A DNA stretch of 64,000 nucleotides from Streptococcus sp. LYSM12 (GCF_004569635.1 NZ_SPOZ01000018.1:1-64000); one strand, 5' to 3'; shown: positions 35,746-45,755, counted from the stretch's first letter. Made by a program: numbers and translations. The notes: a model not told the origin generated them from the sequence alone.

Positions 35746-38442
35746 ATGTCAACAGAACAAAAGCGTCGTGCTTTTTACACCCAAGATGCAGATCATGTTT
35801 TGCGTGAGCTAGATGCGAACGAGCAAGGTTTGTCCAGCAGCGAAGCGAAGAAACGTCTTGAAGTTTATGGTCGCAATGAACTAGAAGAGGGAGAAAAACG
35901 CTCGCTTTTAACTAAATTCTTAGACCAGTTTAAGGATATGATGATTATCATTTTGCTGATTGCGGCGATTTTATCCGTCGTGACATCTGGCTGTGAGGAT
36001 ATTGCAGATGCTATTATCATTTTGGCTGTGGTTATCATCAATGCTATTTTTGGTGTTTATCAAGAAGGCAAGGCTGAAGAAGCTATTGAAGCACTCAAGT
36101 CCATGTCTAGTCCAGCTGCGCGTGTCTTGCGGGATGGTCATATGACAGAGATTGAGTCAAAAGACTTGGTACCAGGAGACATCGTCAGTCTGGAGGCAGG
36201 AGATGTTGTGCCAGCAGATATGCGTCTGCTTGAAGCCAACTCCTTGAAGATTGAAGAAGCAGCTTTGACTGGAGAATCTGTTCCTGTTGAAAAAGATGTC
36301 CGCGTGCTAGTAGCAGAAGATGCAGGAATCGGTGACCGTGTCAATATGGCTTTCCAAAATTCTAATGTGACCTATGGTCGTGGACTTGGTGTAGTAGTTA
36401 ATACGGGGATGTTTACTGAGGTCGGTCATATCGCAGGCATGCTTCAGGAAGCGGATGAAACGGACACACCACTTAAGCAAAATTTGAACAACTTGTCTAA
36501 AGTTTTGACTTATGTGATTTTGGTTATTGCAGCTATTACTTTTGCTGTTGCGGTCTTTGTCCGTGGGGAGCATCCACTGAAAGGGTTGTTGACCTCGGTT
36601 GCTCTTGCGGTAGCAGCAATTCCAGAGGGCTTACCAGCGATTGTAACCATTGTCTTGTCGCTCGGAACACAGGTGCTTGCCAAACGAAATTCGATTGTTC
36701 GTAAATTGCCAGCGGTAGAAACACTTGGATCCACTGAGATTATCGCATCTGATAAGACTGGTACCTTGACGATGAACAAGATGACGGTGGAAAAACTTTA
36801 TTACAACGATTGCTTGGTTGATGCCAAGGAAGTAGTGATTGAAGCTGGTCTTGATTTGCCCCTTCTCGGAGCAGTCGTTCTTGCTAACGATACTAAGATT
36901 GATGCGGACGGTAAGTTGATTGGGGACCCGACAGAAACAGCCTTTGTCCAATACGCACTTGATAAGGAATATGATGTCAAAGACTTCTTAGCCCAATACC
37001 CTCGTGTGGCAGAGTTACCATTTGATTCAGACCGGAAGCTCATGTCAACAGTTCATCCATTGCCAGATGGAAAATTTTTTGTGGCAGTCAAGGGTGCGCC
37101 AGACCAACTCTTACATCGCTCAAGCATGGTGGATACAGCCGGAACAGTTCGCCCAATGACGGAGGAAGTGGCAACAGCTATTAAGGCCAACAACTCTGAA
37201 ATGGCTCATCAAGCCCTCCGTGTCCTTGCAGGTGCTTATAAGATTATTGACAGTATTCCAGAAGAAATCACAACCGAAACGCTTGAAAGTGATTTGACTT
37301 TCGCTGGTTTGATTGGGATGATTGACCCTGAACGTGCAGAAGCTGCAGAAGCTGTGTGTGTTGCAAAAGAAGCAGGTATCCGTCCAATCATGATTACAGG
37401 TGATCACCAAGACACAGCAGAAGCCATTGCAAAACGTCTTGGCATTATTGAGGCTAATGATACAGAGGGCCACGTCTTGACAGGTGCTGAGTTAAACAAC
37501 TTGTCCGATGAAGAATTTGAAAAGGTTGTCGGTCAGTACTCGGTCTATGCGCGCGTGTCGCCTGAACATAAGGTGCGTATCGTTAAAGCATGGCAAAACC
37601 AAGGAAAGGTTGTTGCTATGACAGGAGACGGTGTAAATGATGCGCCAGCTCTTAAAACAGCGGACATTGGTATCGGTATGGGGATTACAGGTACAGAGGT
37701 TTCAAAAGGTGCGTCTGATATGGTTCTTGCTGATGATAACTTTGCAACTATTATCGTAGCCGTTGAAGAAGGACGGAAAGTCTTCTCCAATATCCAAAAA
37801 ACCATTCAATATCTCCTTTCAGCGAATACTGCAGAAGTTTTGACCATTTTCCTTGCCACCCTTTTGGGGTGGGATGTTCTTCAACCCGTTCATCTTTTAT
37901 GGATCAATTTGGTGACAGACACTTTCCCAGCTATTGCTCTTGGTGTTGAGCCAGCTGAACCTGGTGTTATGAGCCATAAACCTCGTGGACGTAAGTCAAG
38001 TTTCTTCTCAGGCGGTGTGATGAGTTCGATCATTTATCAAGGATTGCTACAAGGTGCCTTGGTACTTGGAGTGTATGGCTATGCGATTGCTAATCCAGTC
38101 CATATGGCTGATAAGGCGATTCATGCTGATGCGCTTACTATGGCTTTTGCAACGCTCGGCTTGATTCAGCTCTTCCATGCTTATAACGTCAAGTCTGTTT
38201 ACCAGTCTATTTTGACAGTTGGTCCATTTAAGTCTAAAACCTTTAACTGGTCCATTCTTGTCTCCTTTATTCTCTTGGCAGCAACGATTGTGATTGAGCC
38301 ATTAGAAGCGATTTTCCATGTGACTCATCTGGATCTTAGCCAATGGGCTGTTGTCCTTATCGGAAGCTTCTCCATGATTATTATTGTAGAAATAATCAAA
38401 TTCATTCAACGAAAATTAGGGATGGATAAAAACGCAATCTAA
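35746..38442 (+). CDS. PacL/MgtA-type cation P-type ATPase (Ca2+/Mn2+ export)
   Basis: An 898-residue P2-type ATPase: actuator TGESVPVEKD, phosphorylation site SDKTGTLTMNK, ATP-binding KGAPDQLL, hinge TGDGVNDAPAL, and ten membrane helices including AIPEGLPAIV in M4. The Mn2+ riboswitch in front implies induction when cytosolic manganese is high, matching the pneumococcal homologue that exports Ca2+/Mn2+. Start ATGTCAACAGAA follows AGAAGGAG. Monocistronic, ending in the hairpin at 38467. Confidence 0.92.
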   Translation: MSTEQKRRAFYTQDADHVLRELDANEQGLSSSEAKKRLEVYGRNELEEGEKRSLLTKFLDQFKDMMIIILLIAAILSVVTSGCEDIADAIIILAVVIINAIFGVYQEGKAEEAIEALKSMSSPAARVLRDGHMTEIESKDLVPGDIVSLEAGDVVPADMRLLEANSLKIEEAALTGESVPVEKDVRVLVAEDAGIGDRVNMAFQNSNVTYGRGLGVVVNTGMFTEVGHIAGMLQEADETDTPLKQNLNNLSKVLTYVILVIAAITFAVAVFVRGEHPLKGLLTSVALAVAAIPEGLPAIVTIVLSLGTQVLAKRNSIVRKLPAVETLGSTEIIASDKTGTLTMNKMTVEKLYYNDCLVDAKEVVIEAGLDLPLLGAVVLANDTKIDADGKLIGDPTETAFVQYALDKEYDVKDFLAQYPRVAELPFDSDRKLMSTVHPLPDGKFFVAVKGAPDQLLHRSSMVDTAGTVRPMTEEVATAIKANNSEMAHQALRVLAGAYKIIDSIPEEITTETLESDLTFAGLIGMIDPERAEAAEAVCVAKEAGIRPIMITGDHQDTAEAIAKRLGIIEANDTEGHVLTGAELNNLSDEEFEKVVGQYSVYARVSPEHKVRIVKAWQNQGKVVAMTGDGVNDAPALKTADIGIGMGITGTEVSKGASDMVLADDNFATIIVAVEEGRKVFSNIQKTIQYLLSANTAEVLTIFLATLLGWDVLQPVHLLWINLVTDTFPAIALGVEPAEPGVMSHKPRGRKSSFFSGGVMSSIIYQGLLQGALVLGVYGYAIANPVHMADKAIHADALTMAFATLGLIQLFHAYNVKSVYQSILTVGPFKSKTFNWSILVSFILLAATIVIEPLEAIFHVTHLDLSQWAVVLIGSFSMIIIVEIIKFIQRKLGMDKNAI

Positions 38443-38466
38443 CTTGAGTCTCAGATTAAGATGTAC

Positions 38467-38490
38467 TAGCTGCCGAAAGGCAGCTATTTT
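38467..38490 (+). terminator. Terminator of the P-type ATPase gene
   Basis: TAGCTGCC GAAA GGCAGCTA followed by TTTT; a perfect 8-bp stem with GNRA loop. Confidence 0.8.
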
Positions 38491-38655
38491 CGCATTTGTA
38501 TTTATAGATTATTCCTGTTATTCAGGCTGGTTTGTATGAGAACGAATTTTTAATAGAAGAGGGAATATTTGTGGACAAGAGGTGCTAGAAAATGGTAGAA
38601 TAATGGGAATACAATAGAAAGACGAAAGTCGTTTTTCAATAAGTTAGGAGAACAT

Positions 38656-39060
38656 ATGAACTACGCTCAAAGTTTTTTAATGGCCAATATGAATGCTTTT
38701 CCACCCGAAACCCTGCCTACTATCAAAGAGGAATTGGAACGGTTGGACGAGGAATCTATCACGATGCTACTGATGACCGACATCAAAAGTCCGGTTACGG
38801 CTTTGCTATTTGCCATTTTTCTTGGAGAATTCGGAGTGGATCGTTTTTACACCGGCAATAAGGAGTTAGGGATTGCCAAGCTTGCCTTGACGATTATTGG
38901 TTATGTAACCCTGTTTATTATGGTTGGTTTTTTCCTTTTACTTGGTGCCTACATCTGGAAAGTGATTGATTGTTTCTTGATTATGAAAGCTTGTAAGCAG
39001 GCGAATTTTGAGCGCTTTATGTGGCAAATCAATCAAGTAAAAATGATCCGGCAGTCGTGA
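38656..39060 (+). CDS. TM2 domain protein 1
   Basis: A 134-residue protein: ~45-residue cytosolic helical N-terminus, then the two-helix TM2 domain (LLFAIFLGEFGVDRFYTGNK, then the DRF motif and a second helix with VIDCFLIMKA). TM2 proteins are small membrane proteins of unknown function, often near phagocytosis- or envelope-related genes. Shares layout and several motifs with the second TM2 gene 320 bp downstream. TAGGAG precedes the ATG. Confidence 0.83.
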   Translation: MNYAQSFLMANMNAFPPETLPTIKEELERLDEESITMLLMTDIKSPVTALLFAIFLGEFGVDRFYTGNKELGIAKLALTIIGYVTLFIMVGFFLLLGAYIWKVIDCFLIMKACKQANFERFMWQINQVKMIRQS

Positions 39061-39382
39061 ACTAAATCGGCTTCAACTCCGTTGGAGACAGTGGTTGAAA
39101 ATGCGGAAGTGCAGAAATGCCCGCTGTAAACGAAGAGGAAATGTCCGAATAAGAGCTTGAAATTCAAGACGATGTCAGGATAGCCCCACCGAGTTTCTTT
39201 AGCATGTAACTTGCATTTTTTGAACCTTACTATTTCTTGTTTTCTAAAAAGCAAGAACACCGCATCTCATTTTTTATAGCAATATCCCTTAAGTAAACTG
39301 CTAGATGATGAAAATGGTGCTTTACAAATAGACAAATTATACTATTCATAGAGAACAAACTATTTTTGGAAGAGGAGATTCT
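39061..39382 (+). other. Gene-free interval between the TM2 genes
   Basis: No supportable gene. An inverted repeat TTCTTGTTTT/AAAGCAAGAA lies near 39233-39256 and could end transcription of the first TM2 gene; an AT-rich promoter-like stretch with TATACT lies near 39338-39344. Confidence 0.5.
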
Positions 39383-39748
39383 ATGTCAACATTTTCTGAT
39401 TCTTACATTGCGGCCAATGCTAGCAATTTCCCAGCAGAAGCTATTCCTATCTTACGTCAACGTCTGGAGGCTTTGGATGAGTCTCAGAGTTCGTATATCC
39501 TTGCGACAGAGTTAAAAAATCCAACGACTGCCTTGATTTTTTCAATTTTACTAGGTTTTTTAGGTGCAGATCGGTTTTATATCGGTCAAATTGGACTGGG
39601 CGTGGCAAAATTAGTCTTGTCATGGCTGACATTTGGAATCTGGCAGTTGGTTGACTGGTTCTTAATCATGGGAGCAACCAAACGTGCCAACCTTGAGAAA
39701 ATTAACATGGCTTTAATAGCGGCGGAAACAGCCGTTAAGTCAACATAA
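39383..39748 (+). CDS. TM2 domain protein 2
   Basis: A 121-residue paralogue of the preceding TM2 protein: N-terminal FSDSYIAANASNFPAEAIP, then LIFSILLGFLGADRFYIGQI and WQLVDWFLIMGATKRAN. GAAGAGGAG lies before the ATG. The second membrane segment is shorter than in paralogue 1. Function unknown. Confidence 0.83.
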   Translation: MSTFSDSYIAANASNFPAEAIPILRQRLEALDESQSSYILATELKNPTTALIFSILLGFLGADRFYIGQIGLGVAKLVLSWLTFGIWQLVDWFLIMGATKRANLEKINMALIAAETAVKST

Positions 39749-39915
39749 AGACAGCAGGAGGAACAAGCGTTTCTCCTTTTTGGTGTGTTCATCGTATACT
39801 GGCCATAACCCCTGTAAATAATCTGTAACACGCGAGGAAATTTGTCATCAAGGCGTAACGTATTCGAGGAAATTTTTTGTTATAATGGTAAAATGCTTGT
39901 AAGGGAGGGAATAGG

Positions 39916-40413
39916 ATGCAATCTCGTAAAATGACGATTTTTTTATTTGGAATTTATTTCTCATTTCTGACATGGATTATCCTGTTTAAGTTGGATGTGT
40001 TCTCCACCCTCCAGATGGCTTATTATAACTCAATGGGACGCAGCATCAATTTGATTCCCTTTGCAGGGACAGCTGTTTATAATGGAATAATGGATTATAA
40101 AGAAATCGGTCTAAATGTTCTTTGTTTCATTCCTTTTGGGATTTATATGGAGGTGCTCGATAAAAAGGCGACCTGGGTTAAGAATTTAGCCTTGATGTTA
40201 GCAGTTAGTGTTGCCTATGAAGCGGTGCAATATATCTTTGGAATCGGTGTTGCAGACATTACCGATGTCCTGGCTAATGGCTTGGGTGGTGCAATCGGTA
40301 TCAATATCATGTATATTCTGACCAGTATCTGGTATGAAAAAGCCTACGAGCGGGTTAATAAAATAGCCCTCCTATTGACAATTATCGTAGCGGGTCTACT
40401 TTTACTCATTTAG
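39916..40413 (+). CDS. VanZ family membrane protein
   Basis: A 165-residue, four-helix VanZ-like protein: WIILFKL near residue 21, NLIPFAGT, LNVLCFIPFGIYME and the C-terminal ADITDVLANGLGGAIG. VanZ proteins can confer low-level teicoplanin or lipoglycopeptide tolerance, but the chromosomal role in streptococci is unclear. Preceded by TTGTTATAATGG promoter-like sequence and GGGAGGG. Followed by a probable independent promoter for queG. Confidence 0.88.
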   Translation: MQSRKMTIFLFGIYFSFLTWIILFKLDVFSTLQMAYYNSMGRSINLIPFAGTAVYNGIMDYKEIGLNVLCFIPFGIYMEVLDKKATWVKNLALMLAVSVAYEAVQYIFGIGVADITDVLANGLGGAIGINIMYILTSIWYEKAYERVNKIALLLTIIVAGLLLLI

Positions 40414-40416
40414 ATA

Positions 40417-40444
40417 TTGCAAACTTTCCTATTTTTGTTACAAT
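40417..40444 (+). promoter_or_regulatory. queG promoter, leaderless
   Basis: TTGCAA (40417-40422), 16-bp spacer, TGT-extended TACAAT (40439-40444), 7 nt before the ATG. Confidence 0.7.
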
Positions 40445-40451
40445 AAAAGAA

Positions 40452-41579
40452 ATGAACTTAAAAGAACAAATCATCGCATTGTCAAAGGAAATTGGGATTT
40501 CAAAGATTGGCTTTACGACAGCAGCTGATTTTGCTTACTTGGAGAAATCTCTACGAGCCGCAGTTGAAGAAGGACGAACATCCGGCTTTGAACATAAAAA
40601 TATTGAGGAACGCATCAGGCCAAAGTTGAGTCTTGCTTCTGCTAAGACGATTATCTCCATTGCGATTGCCTATCCGCGGAGACTACCACAAAAACCTCAG
40701 AAAAGCCAGTATAAACGAGGGAAGATGACACCCAACTCGTGGGGGCTTGATTATCATTACATCTTGCAGGATAAGCTAGAACGCTTAGCGCGTGGTATTG
40801 AAGAGATGACAGCTGATTTTGAGTACAAGGGCATGGTTGATACAGGTGCCTTGGTCGATACAGCAGTCGCAAGGCGGGCGGGTATCGGCTTTATCGGAAA
40901 AAATGGACTTGTCATCTCAAAAGAATTTGGCTCCTATATGTTTCTAGGCGAATTGATTACAAATTTAGAGATAGAGCCTGATCAGCCAGTCGACTATGAT
41001 TGTGGTGATTGTAACCGTTGTATCACGGCTTGTCCGACCTCTTGCTTGCTTGGAGACGGAACCATGAATGCGAGGCGTTGTCTATCGTTTCAGACTCAGG
41101 ATAAGGGGATGATGGATCTTGAGTTTCGTAAGAAAATAAAGACGGTCATTTATGGGTGTGATATCTGCCAGATTTGCTGTCCTTATAATAAAGGAGTTGA
41201 TAGCCCGCCGGTTGTGGACATTGACCCAGATTTGGCGGAGCCTGAGCTGATTCCATTTTTAGATCTTTCAAATGGGCAATTCAAGGAGAAATTTGGCATG
41301 ATCGCAGGAAGTTGGCGTGGGAAAAATATTCTTCAAAGAAATGCCATTATCGCCCTTGCCAATGCCAATGATCGCTCTAGCATTCCCAAACTTTTGGAAA
41401 TCATTGATAAGAAGCAAAATCCCATTCATATGGCAACAGCTATCTGGGCGCTTAGTCAGCTCGTGAAAGAGCCCAATGAGGAATTGATTGTTTTCATCGA
41501 AAATATACAGAGTGATCATCCAGATGTAATAGTAGAGCGTGATGCCTTTCTATCATTCGCCAAAAAGCTACAACTATGA
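40452..41579 (+). CDS. queG: Epoxyqueuosine reductase QueG
   Basis: A 375-residue cobalamin- and 2x[4Fe-4S]-dependent enzyme for the last step of queuosine synthesis in tRNA. N-terminal cobalamin-binding domain; ferredoxin-like cluster CGDCNRCITACP (about residue 180-191) and second set CDICQICCPYN; C-terminal HEAT-like repeats. Full length. The need for cobalamin fits the putative corrinoid ECF transporter at 10760-11621. The mRNA appears leaderless. Confidence 0.94.
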   Translation: MNLKEQIIALSKEIGISKIGFTTAADFAYLEKSLRAAVEEGRTSGFEHKNIEERIRPKLSLASAKTIISIAIAYPRRLPQKPQKSQYKRGKMTPNSWGLDYHYILQDKLERLARGIEEMTADFEYKGMVDTGALVDTAVARRAGIGFIGKNGLVISKEFGSYMFLGELITNLEIEPDQPVDYDCGDCNRCITACPTSCLLGDGTMNARRCLSFQTQDKGMMDLEFRKKIKTVIYGCDICQICCPYNKGVDSPPVVDIDPDLAEPELIPFLDLSNGQFKEKFGMIAGSWRGKNILQRNAIIALANANDRSSIPKLLEIIDKKQNPIHMATAIWALSQLVKEPNEELIVFIENIQSDHPDVIVERDAFLSFAKKLQL

Positions 41580-41612
41580 TATAATAAAAAGAATACAGAA
41601 AATGAGGTACCT

Positions 41613-42708
41613 ATGGATATAGCAGAAATTCGTCAAAAAATAGAAGAGCTAGAAACCAAATTGAACTCGTTCAGGGGGTCTCTTTGACTTAGAGGGTTTG
41701 GAAGAAGAAATCGCCATCTTAGAAAATAAGATGACTGAACCAGACTTTTGGAATGACAATTTGGCTGCTCAAAAAACATCGCAGGAGCTAAATGAATTAA
41801 AGGCAACCTATCAGAACTTTCATCAGATGCTGGAGTTGTTAGATGAAACAGAAATTCTCATGGAATTTCTAGCAGAAGATGATTCCGTCAAAGATGAGCT
41901 GGAAGAAAAGTTACTAGAGTTGGACAAACTGATGACCAGCTACGAGTTGACCCTTCTTTTATCAGAGCCTTACGATAGCAACAATGCCATTTTGGAAATT
42001 CACCCAGGATCGGGTGGAACAGAGGCACAAGACTGGGGTGAGATGCTCTTACGCATGTATACGCGATTTGGAAATGCTAAAGGATTTAAGGTGGAAACAC
42101 TAGACTATCAAGCTGGAGATGAGGCAGGGATTAAGTCTGTTACTTTGAGTTTTACAGGTCCGAATGCCTACGGCTTATTCAAGTCGGAAATGGGAGTGCA
42201 TCGTTTGGTGCGCATTTCACCATTTGATTCAGCAAAACGTCGCCATACCTCCTTTACGTCAGTTGAAGTCATGCCAGAATTGGATGATACAATTGAGATT
42301 GATATCCGCGATGATGAAATCAAAATGGATACTTTCCGCAGTGGTGGTGCTGGTGGACAGAACGTCAATAAGGTGTCAACAGGGGTTCGTTTGACCCACA
42401 TTCCAACAGGAATTGTCACCCAATCGACCGTTGACCGGACCCAGTATGGGAATAGGGAGCGGGCTATGAAATTGTTGCAAGCAAAACTCTACCAGTTGGA
42501 GCAAGAGAAAAAAGCAGCTGAGGTCGATTCGCTCAAAGGAGATAAAAAAGAAATTACTTGGGGCAGTCAGATTCGTTCCTACGTCTTTACCCCTTATACC
42601 ATGGTCAAGGATCACCGTACAGGCTACGAAGTCGCTCAGGTGGACAAGGTCATGGATGGGGATATTGAAGGATTTATCGATGCCTATCTCAAATGGCGTA
42701 TTAGCTAA
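41613..42708 (+). CDS. prfB: Peptide chain release factor 2, programmed +1 frameshift
   Basis: The reading frame starts at ATG 41613, reaches the in-frame UGA at 41685-41687 after 24 codons, and continues in +1 frame (GAC TTA GAG). The shift site is AGGGGGTCTCTTTGAC: an internal Shine-Dalgarno (41673-41678), slippery CTT and UGA-C, the autoregulatory RF2 signal. The 364-residue product has the GGQ loop ([17 protein letters not shown]) and an SPF-type tripeptide region ([12 protein letters not shown]) for UGA/UAA recognition. It precedes ftsE, the usual streptococcal order. Confidence 0.96.
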
Positions 42709-42744
42709 AATAAAAAGAAAGGACTGTCATAGACAGAATACCTT

Positions 42745-43437
42745 ATGGGAATTATTGAAATGAAAGACGTTTCCAAAAAATATGGAAACGGAACAACAGC
42801 ATTAAGAGGTGTGTCCGTAAATGTCGAACCAGGGGAATTTGCCTATATTGTAGGACCTTCTGGTGCTGGGAAATCAACCTTTATCAAGCTCTTGTATCGT
42901 GAAGAAAAGTTGGACAAAGGTTCGCTCAAGCTTGGAGCCTTTGATCTTGAAAAAATCAAGAAAAAAGATGTTCCAATGTTGCGCCGTAGTGTCGGGGTTG
43001 TCTTCCAAGATTATAAATTGCTTCCGAAGAAGACTGTTTTTGAAAACATTGCCTACGCGATGGAAGTGATTGGTGAAAAACCGCGTCATATCAAAAAGCG
43101 TGTCATGGAAGTCTTGGATTTGGTTGGCTTGAAGCATAAGATTCGCTCCTTTCCCAATGAACTCTCAGGTGGTGAGCAACAGCGGATTGCTATTGCTCGT
43201 GCTATTGTTAATAATCCAAAAGTCTTGATTGCTGATGAGCCAACAGGAAATTTAGATCCTGAAAATTCATGGGAAATTATGAGTCTTTTAGAGCGGATTA
43301 ACCTCCAAGGAACCACGATTTTAATGGCAACCCATAATAGTCAAATCGTAAATACACTTCGCCATCGTGTTATCGCAATCGAAGACGGTCGAGTGGTGCG
43401 TGATGAAGTAGAAGGAGAATATGGATACGATGATTAG
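42745..43437 (+). CDS. ftsE: Cell-division ATPase FtsE
   Basis: A 230-residue ABC ATPase with GPSGAGKST, LSGGEQQR and LIADEPTGNLD. With FtsX it activates peptidoglycan hydrolase PcsB at the septum in streptococci. It overlaps the ftsX start, giving translational coupling. C-terminal tail is acidic (EGEYGYDD). Confidence 0.95.
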   Translation: MGIIEMKDVSKKYGNGTTALRGVSVNVEPGEFAYIVGPSGAGKSTFIKLLYREEKLDKGSLKLGAFDLEKIKKKDVPMLRRSVGVVFQDYKLLPKKTVFENIAYAMEVIGEKPRHIKKRVMEVLDLVGLKHKIRSFPNELSGGEQQRIAIARAIVNNPKVLIADEPTGNLDPENSWEIMSLLERINLQGTTILMATHNSQIVNTLRHRVIAIEDGRVVRDEVEGEYGYDD

Positions 43438-44359
43438 ACGATTTCTTAGACATTTTATTGAGTCTTTAAAGAGCCTTAAACGAAATGGCTGGATGACGAT
43501 TGCAGCCATCTCATCCGTGACGATTACCTTGACTTTGGTTGGTATTTTCGCTTCTGTGATTTTAAATGCAACCAAGCTGACAGCTGACTTGACCAATAAT
43601 GTTCGAATCAATGTCTACTTGCGTGCGAATTCGACAGATAATGCGCCAATGATTGTCAATGATCAAGGGCAGACGGTTGAAAATCCTGACTATCAGTCCA
43701 TCTATAAACAGATTCTTGCTTTGGAGAATGTTAAAAGTGTTGATTATTCCAGTAAAGAAGAGCAGTTGGAACATTTGACAGCCACCTTAGGCGAGACCTG
43801 GAACCTTTTTAAAGGAGATGCAAACCCACTTTATGATGCTTACATCATTGAAACAACAGAACCTCAATATGTCAAGACTGTTGGAAAAGAGATTGCTAAA
43901 ATCGATGGTGTGACAGAAGTTCGGGATGGTGAAGTTGAAACAGAGCGAATTTTCAAGCTGAATAACCTTGTCAAAACATGGGGATTTGCAGCAACAGGAC
44001 TCTTGCTCTTTACAGCGGTTTTCTTGATTTCTAATACCATTCGGATTACGATTATCTCGCGTAGTCGTGAAATTCAAATCATGCGTTTAGTAGGGGCGAA
44101 AAACAGCTATATCCGCGGACCATTCTTGCTTGAAGGAGCTTGGGTCGGTTTGCTAGGTGCGATTGTACCGTCTGCATTGGTCTACTTTGCTTATCAGATG
44201 CTCTATACATCTGTCAATGCTTCCCTATCATCACAAAATCTTTCCTTGATTCGGATGAACGTCTTTGTCCCGGCTATGATTGCTAGTCTATTTGTAGTAG
44301 GAATTGTGATTGGTGCCTTGGGGTCTGTGATTTCAATGAGACGATTTTTAAGGATTTAA
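43430..44359 (+). CDS. ftsX: Cell-division membrane protein FtsX
   Basis: About 309 residues with four membrane helices: N-terminal helix in WMTIAAISSVTITLTLVG, a large extracytoplasmic loop (about 55-170) that contacts PcsB in pneumococci, and three C-terminal helices with IISRSREIQIMRLVGA. An in-frame ATG 9 nt upstream (43421) is possible, but GAAGGAG is only 3 nt from it; the chosen ATG corresponds to the start of homologues. The transcript ends at the hairpin at 44377. Confidence 0.93.
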   Translation: MIRRFLRHFIESLKSLKRNGWMTIAAISSVTITLTLVGIFASVILNATKLTADLTNNVRINVYLRANSTDNAPMIVNDQGQTVENPDYQSIYKQILALENVKSVDYSSKEEQLEHLTATLGETWNLFKGDANPLYDAYIIETTEPQYVKTVGKEIAKIDGVTEVRDGEVETERIFKLNNLVKTWGFAATGLLLFTAVFLISNTIRITIISRSREIQIMRLVGAKNSYIRGPFLLEGAWVGLLGAIVPSALVYFAYQMLYTSVNASLSSQNLSLIRMNVFVPAMIASLFVVGIVIGALGSVISMRRFLRI

Positions 44360-44376
44360 GCTATATATATAAAAGA

Positions 44377-44400
44377 GGCTGGGACTTATGTCCCAGCTTT
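44377..44400 (+). terminator. ftsX terminator, also the left end of the ~400-bp repeat
   Basis: GCTGGGAC TTAT GTCCCAGC followed by TTTCT. The same hairpin begins other copies of the repeat (52394) or closes them in inverse orientation (about 49138). Confidence 0.8.
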
Positions 44401-44760
44401 CTCACTTTATGAACCGAATGACGTTGATGCAGGTTAATAGCTATCATGCCGTTGACGGTTGGAAATGAACTGCTGCACCTTTTTGTTTTAAGGGAACAGG
44501 CTCAAAAGCTCCACTGGAGTTTTTTACTCATATTTGTTCGTGTTTCCCACTCCACATCTGACCTCTATGACTGATGCGAACGAATTTGCTTCAGTTCCAA
44601 CTTCCAACAGTCACTACTCTGACTGTTGGAGCTATGTGGGGGTGTGCTGAAACGGTCTGGGAATAGACCTTTTCAGCCCGAACCTAGCATGCAGGAAATA
44701 AGGTAAAAACCGAACGCTTTCTTATGTGGTTTGAGTTCTTTCCCCACTCCCTTTTTATTG
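44377..44760 (+). repeat. ~400-bp intergenic repeat, copy L1
   Basis: Order: GGCTGGGAC hairpin, TTTATGAACCGAATGA, GTTGACGG.TGGAAATGAA, AAGCTCCACTGGAG hairpin, CCACATCTGACCTC, CCAACAGTCA/TGACTGTTGG hairpin, CTGAAACGGTCTGGG, CATGCAGGAAATAAGGTAAA, GAGTTCTTTCCCCACTCCC. Copies L2 (48566-49170, inverted) and L3 (55199-55520, inverted) share this order. No gene lies in 44360-44994. Confidence 0.8.
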
Positions 44761-44831
44761 TCCCCAAGCATGTTATAAAGTTGGTGTAAAAGCACCCCCC
44801 CTTTTTGCTGATAATCCAACTCTTTTTTTAA

Positions 44832-44938
44832 TATAGTCATTTCGTTTATATTTTTATTGCTTCGTTCACTCGTCTTGCTGTACTCCAGTACTACCTGCGA
44901 CTCCTTGCCTAGTACTAAAAATAAACGAAATGGCTATA
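44832..44938 (+). mobile_element. MITE copy 6
   Basis: Complete copy of the GCTGTACTCCAGTAC variant with TATAGTC and GGCTATA ends. Confidence 0.85.
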
Positions 44939-44994
44939 AAAAGATAAAGGAGGTAAGAGTTATAAAAAATTGCAAAATAAATGTCTGTTCGTTA

Positions 44995-45630
44995 CTAGCT
45001 AAAAAATGGATTAAAGGCTTTTTCGTGGGAAATGGTAGTAGAGGCTCCGTGTCCAGGATAGACCTGATAATGACTAGGTAGGGTGAAGAGCTGGGTCTGG
45101 ATACTTGTTAGCAGATGTTCAAAATTACTAGTCGGTAGATCCGTACGGCCAATGGCTTCTCTGAATAGGGCATCTCCTGTAATGACCAGTTCTTGCTCTT
45201 TGAAGATGAAAGAAACGCCACCGATTGAATGCCCTGGTGTTTCTACCACGGAAAAAATAAAGCCATCTATATGGTACTCTTTATCGTACTGGAAGATTTG
45301 CTCCGCAGGTCGACAGACGATATTGTCCATATCATCATGGCGGGCTAGACCAGAGAGATTCATTTCAGGTGTGTAAAGCCAGCTTGCTTCACTGGCAGCC
45401 ACGTAGACAGGTGGCGCACCAAAATGATCCCGTACCAAGTCTAAACTCATAATGTGATCGTAGTGCGTGTGGGTCAAGAGAATAGCAGCTATTGGCTTTC
45501 CGAGCCTTTCAATCATTTGCCGAATAGCTTCCCAGTCACTTCCAGGATCTACTACGATGATGTGTGACGTATTTTCTAAATAGTAGGTATTTTCATGGGC
45601 AACAGGGTTCACAGTTTTGTGCAGTTTCAT
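44995..45630 (-). CDS. MBL-fold metallo-hydrolase (glyoxalase II-like)
   Basis: A 211-residue metallo-beta-lactamase-fold protein: LLTHTHYDHIMSLD (metal site), PGHSIGGVSF, TGDALFREAIGR and a C-terminal YPGHGAST histidine. It is of the small YcbL-like group, probably a thiolester or glyoxalase-II-type hydrolase; substrate unknown. Start ATG follows CTCAAGGAG; the longer frame is translated MITE. A MITE begins only 21 bp upstream of the start, so the promoter lies in or beyond the element. Confidence 0.88.
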   Translation of the reverse strand: MKLHKTVNPVAHENTYYLENTSHIIVVDPGSDWEAIRQMIERLGKPIAAILLTHTHYDHIMSLDLVRDHFGAPPVYVAASEASWLYTPEMNLSGLARHDDMDNIVCRPAEQIFQYDKEYHIDGFIFSVVETPGHSIGGVSFIFKEQELVITGDALFREAIGRTDLPTSNFEHLLTSIQTQLFTLPSHYQVYPGHGASTTISHEKAFNPFFS

Positions 45631-45650
45631 CAAATGTCTCCTTGAGTAGT

Positions 45651-45755
45651 TATAGTCTTTTAGTTTACTTTTAGTACTAGGCAAGGAGCTGCAGGGTGTA
45701 CTAGAGTACGGCAAAGCGAGTTAAGGAAGTAATAAAAGATAAACGAAATGACTAT
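45651..45755 (-). mobile_element. MITE copy 7, 21 bp upstream of the MBL gene start
   Basis: Complete element with both TIRs; leaves space only for the ribosome site between itself and the MBL ATG. The stretch 45756-45980 beyond it holds no gene; an orphan AGGAGGTG near 45869 is followed only by a few codons. Confidence 0.85.

Noticed and set aside
41613..41687. Short 24-codon gene before prfB
   Set aside because: It is the first segment of prfB ending at the programmed frameshift UGA.
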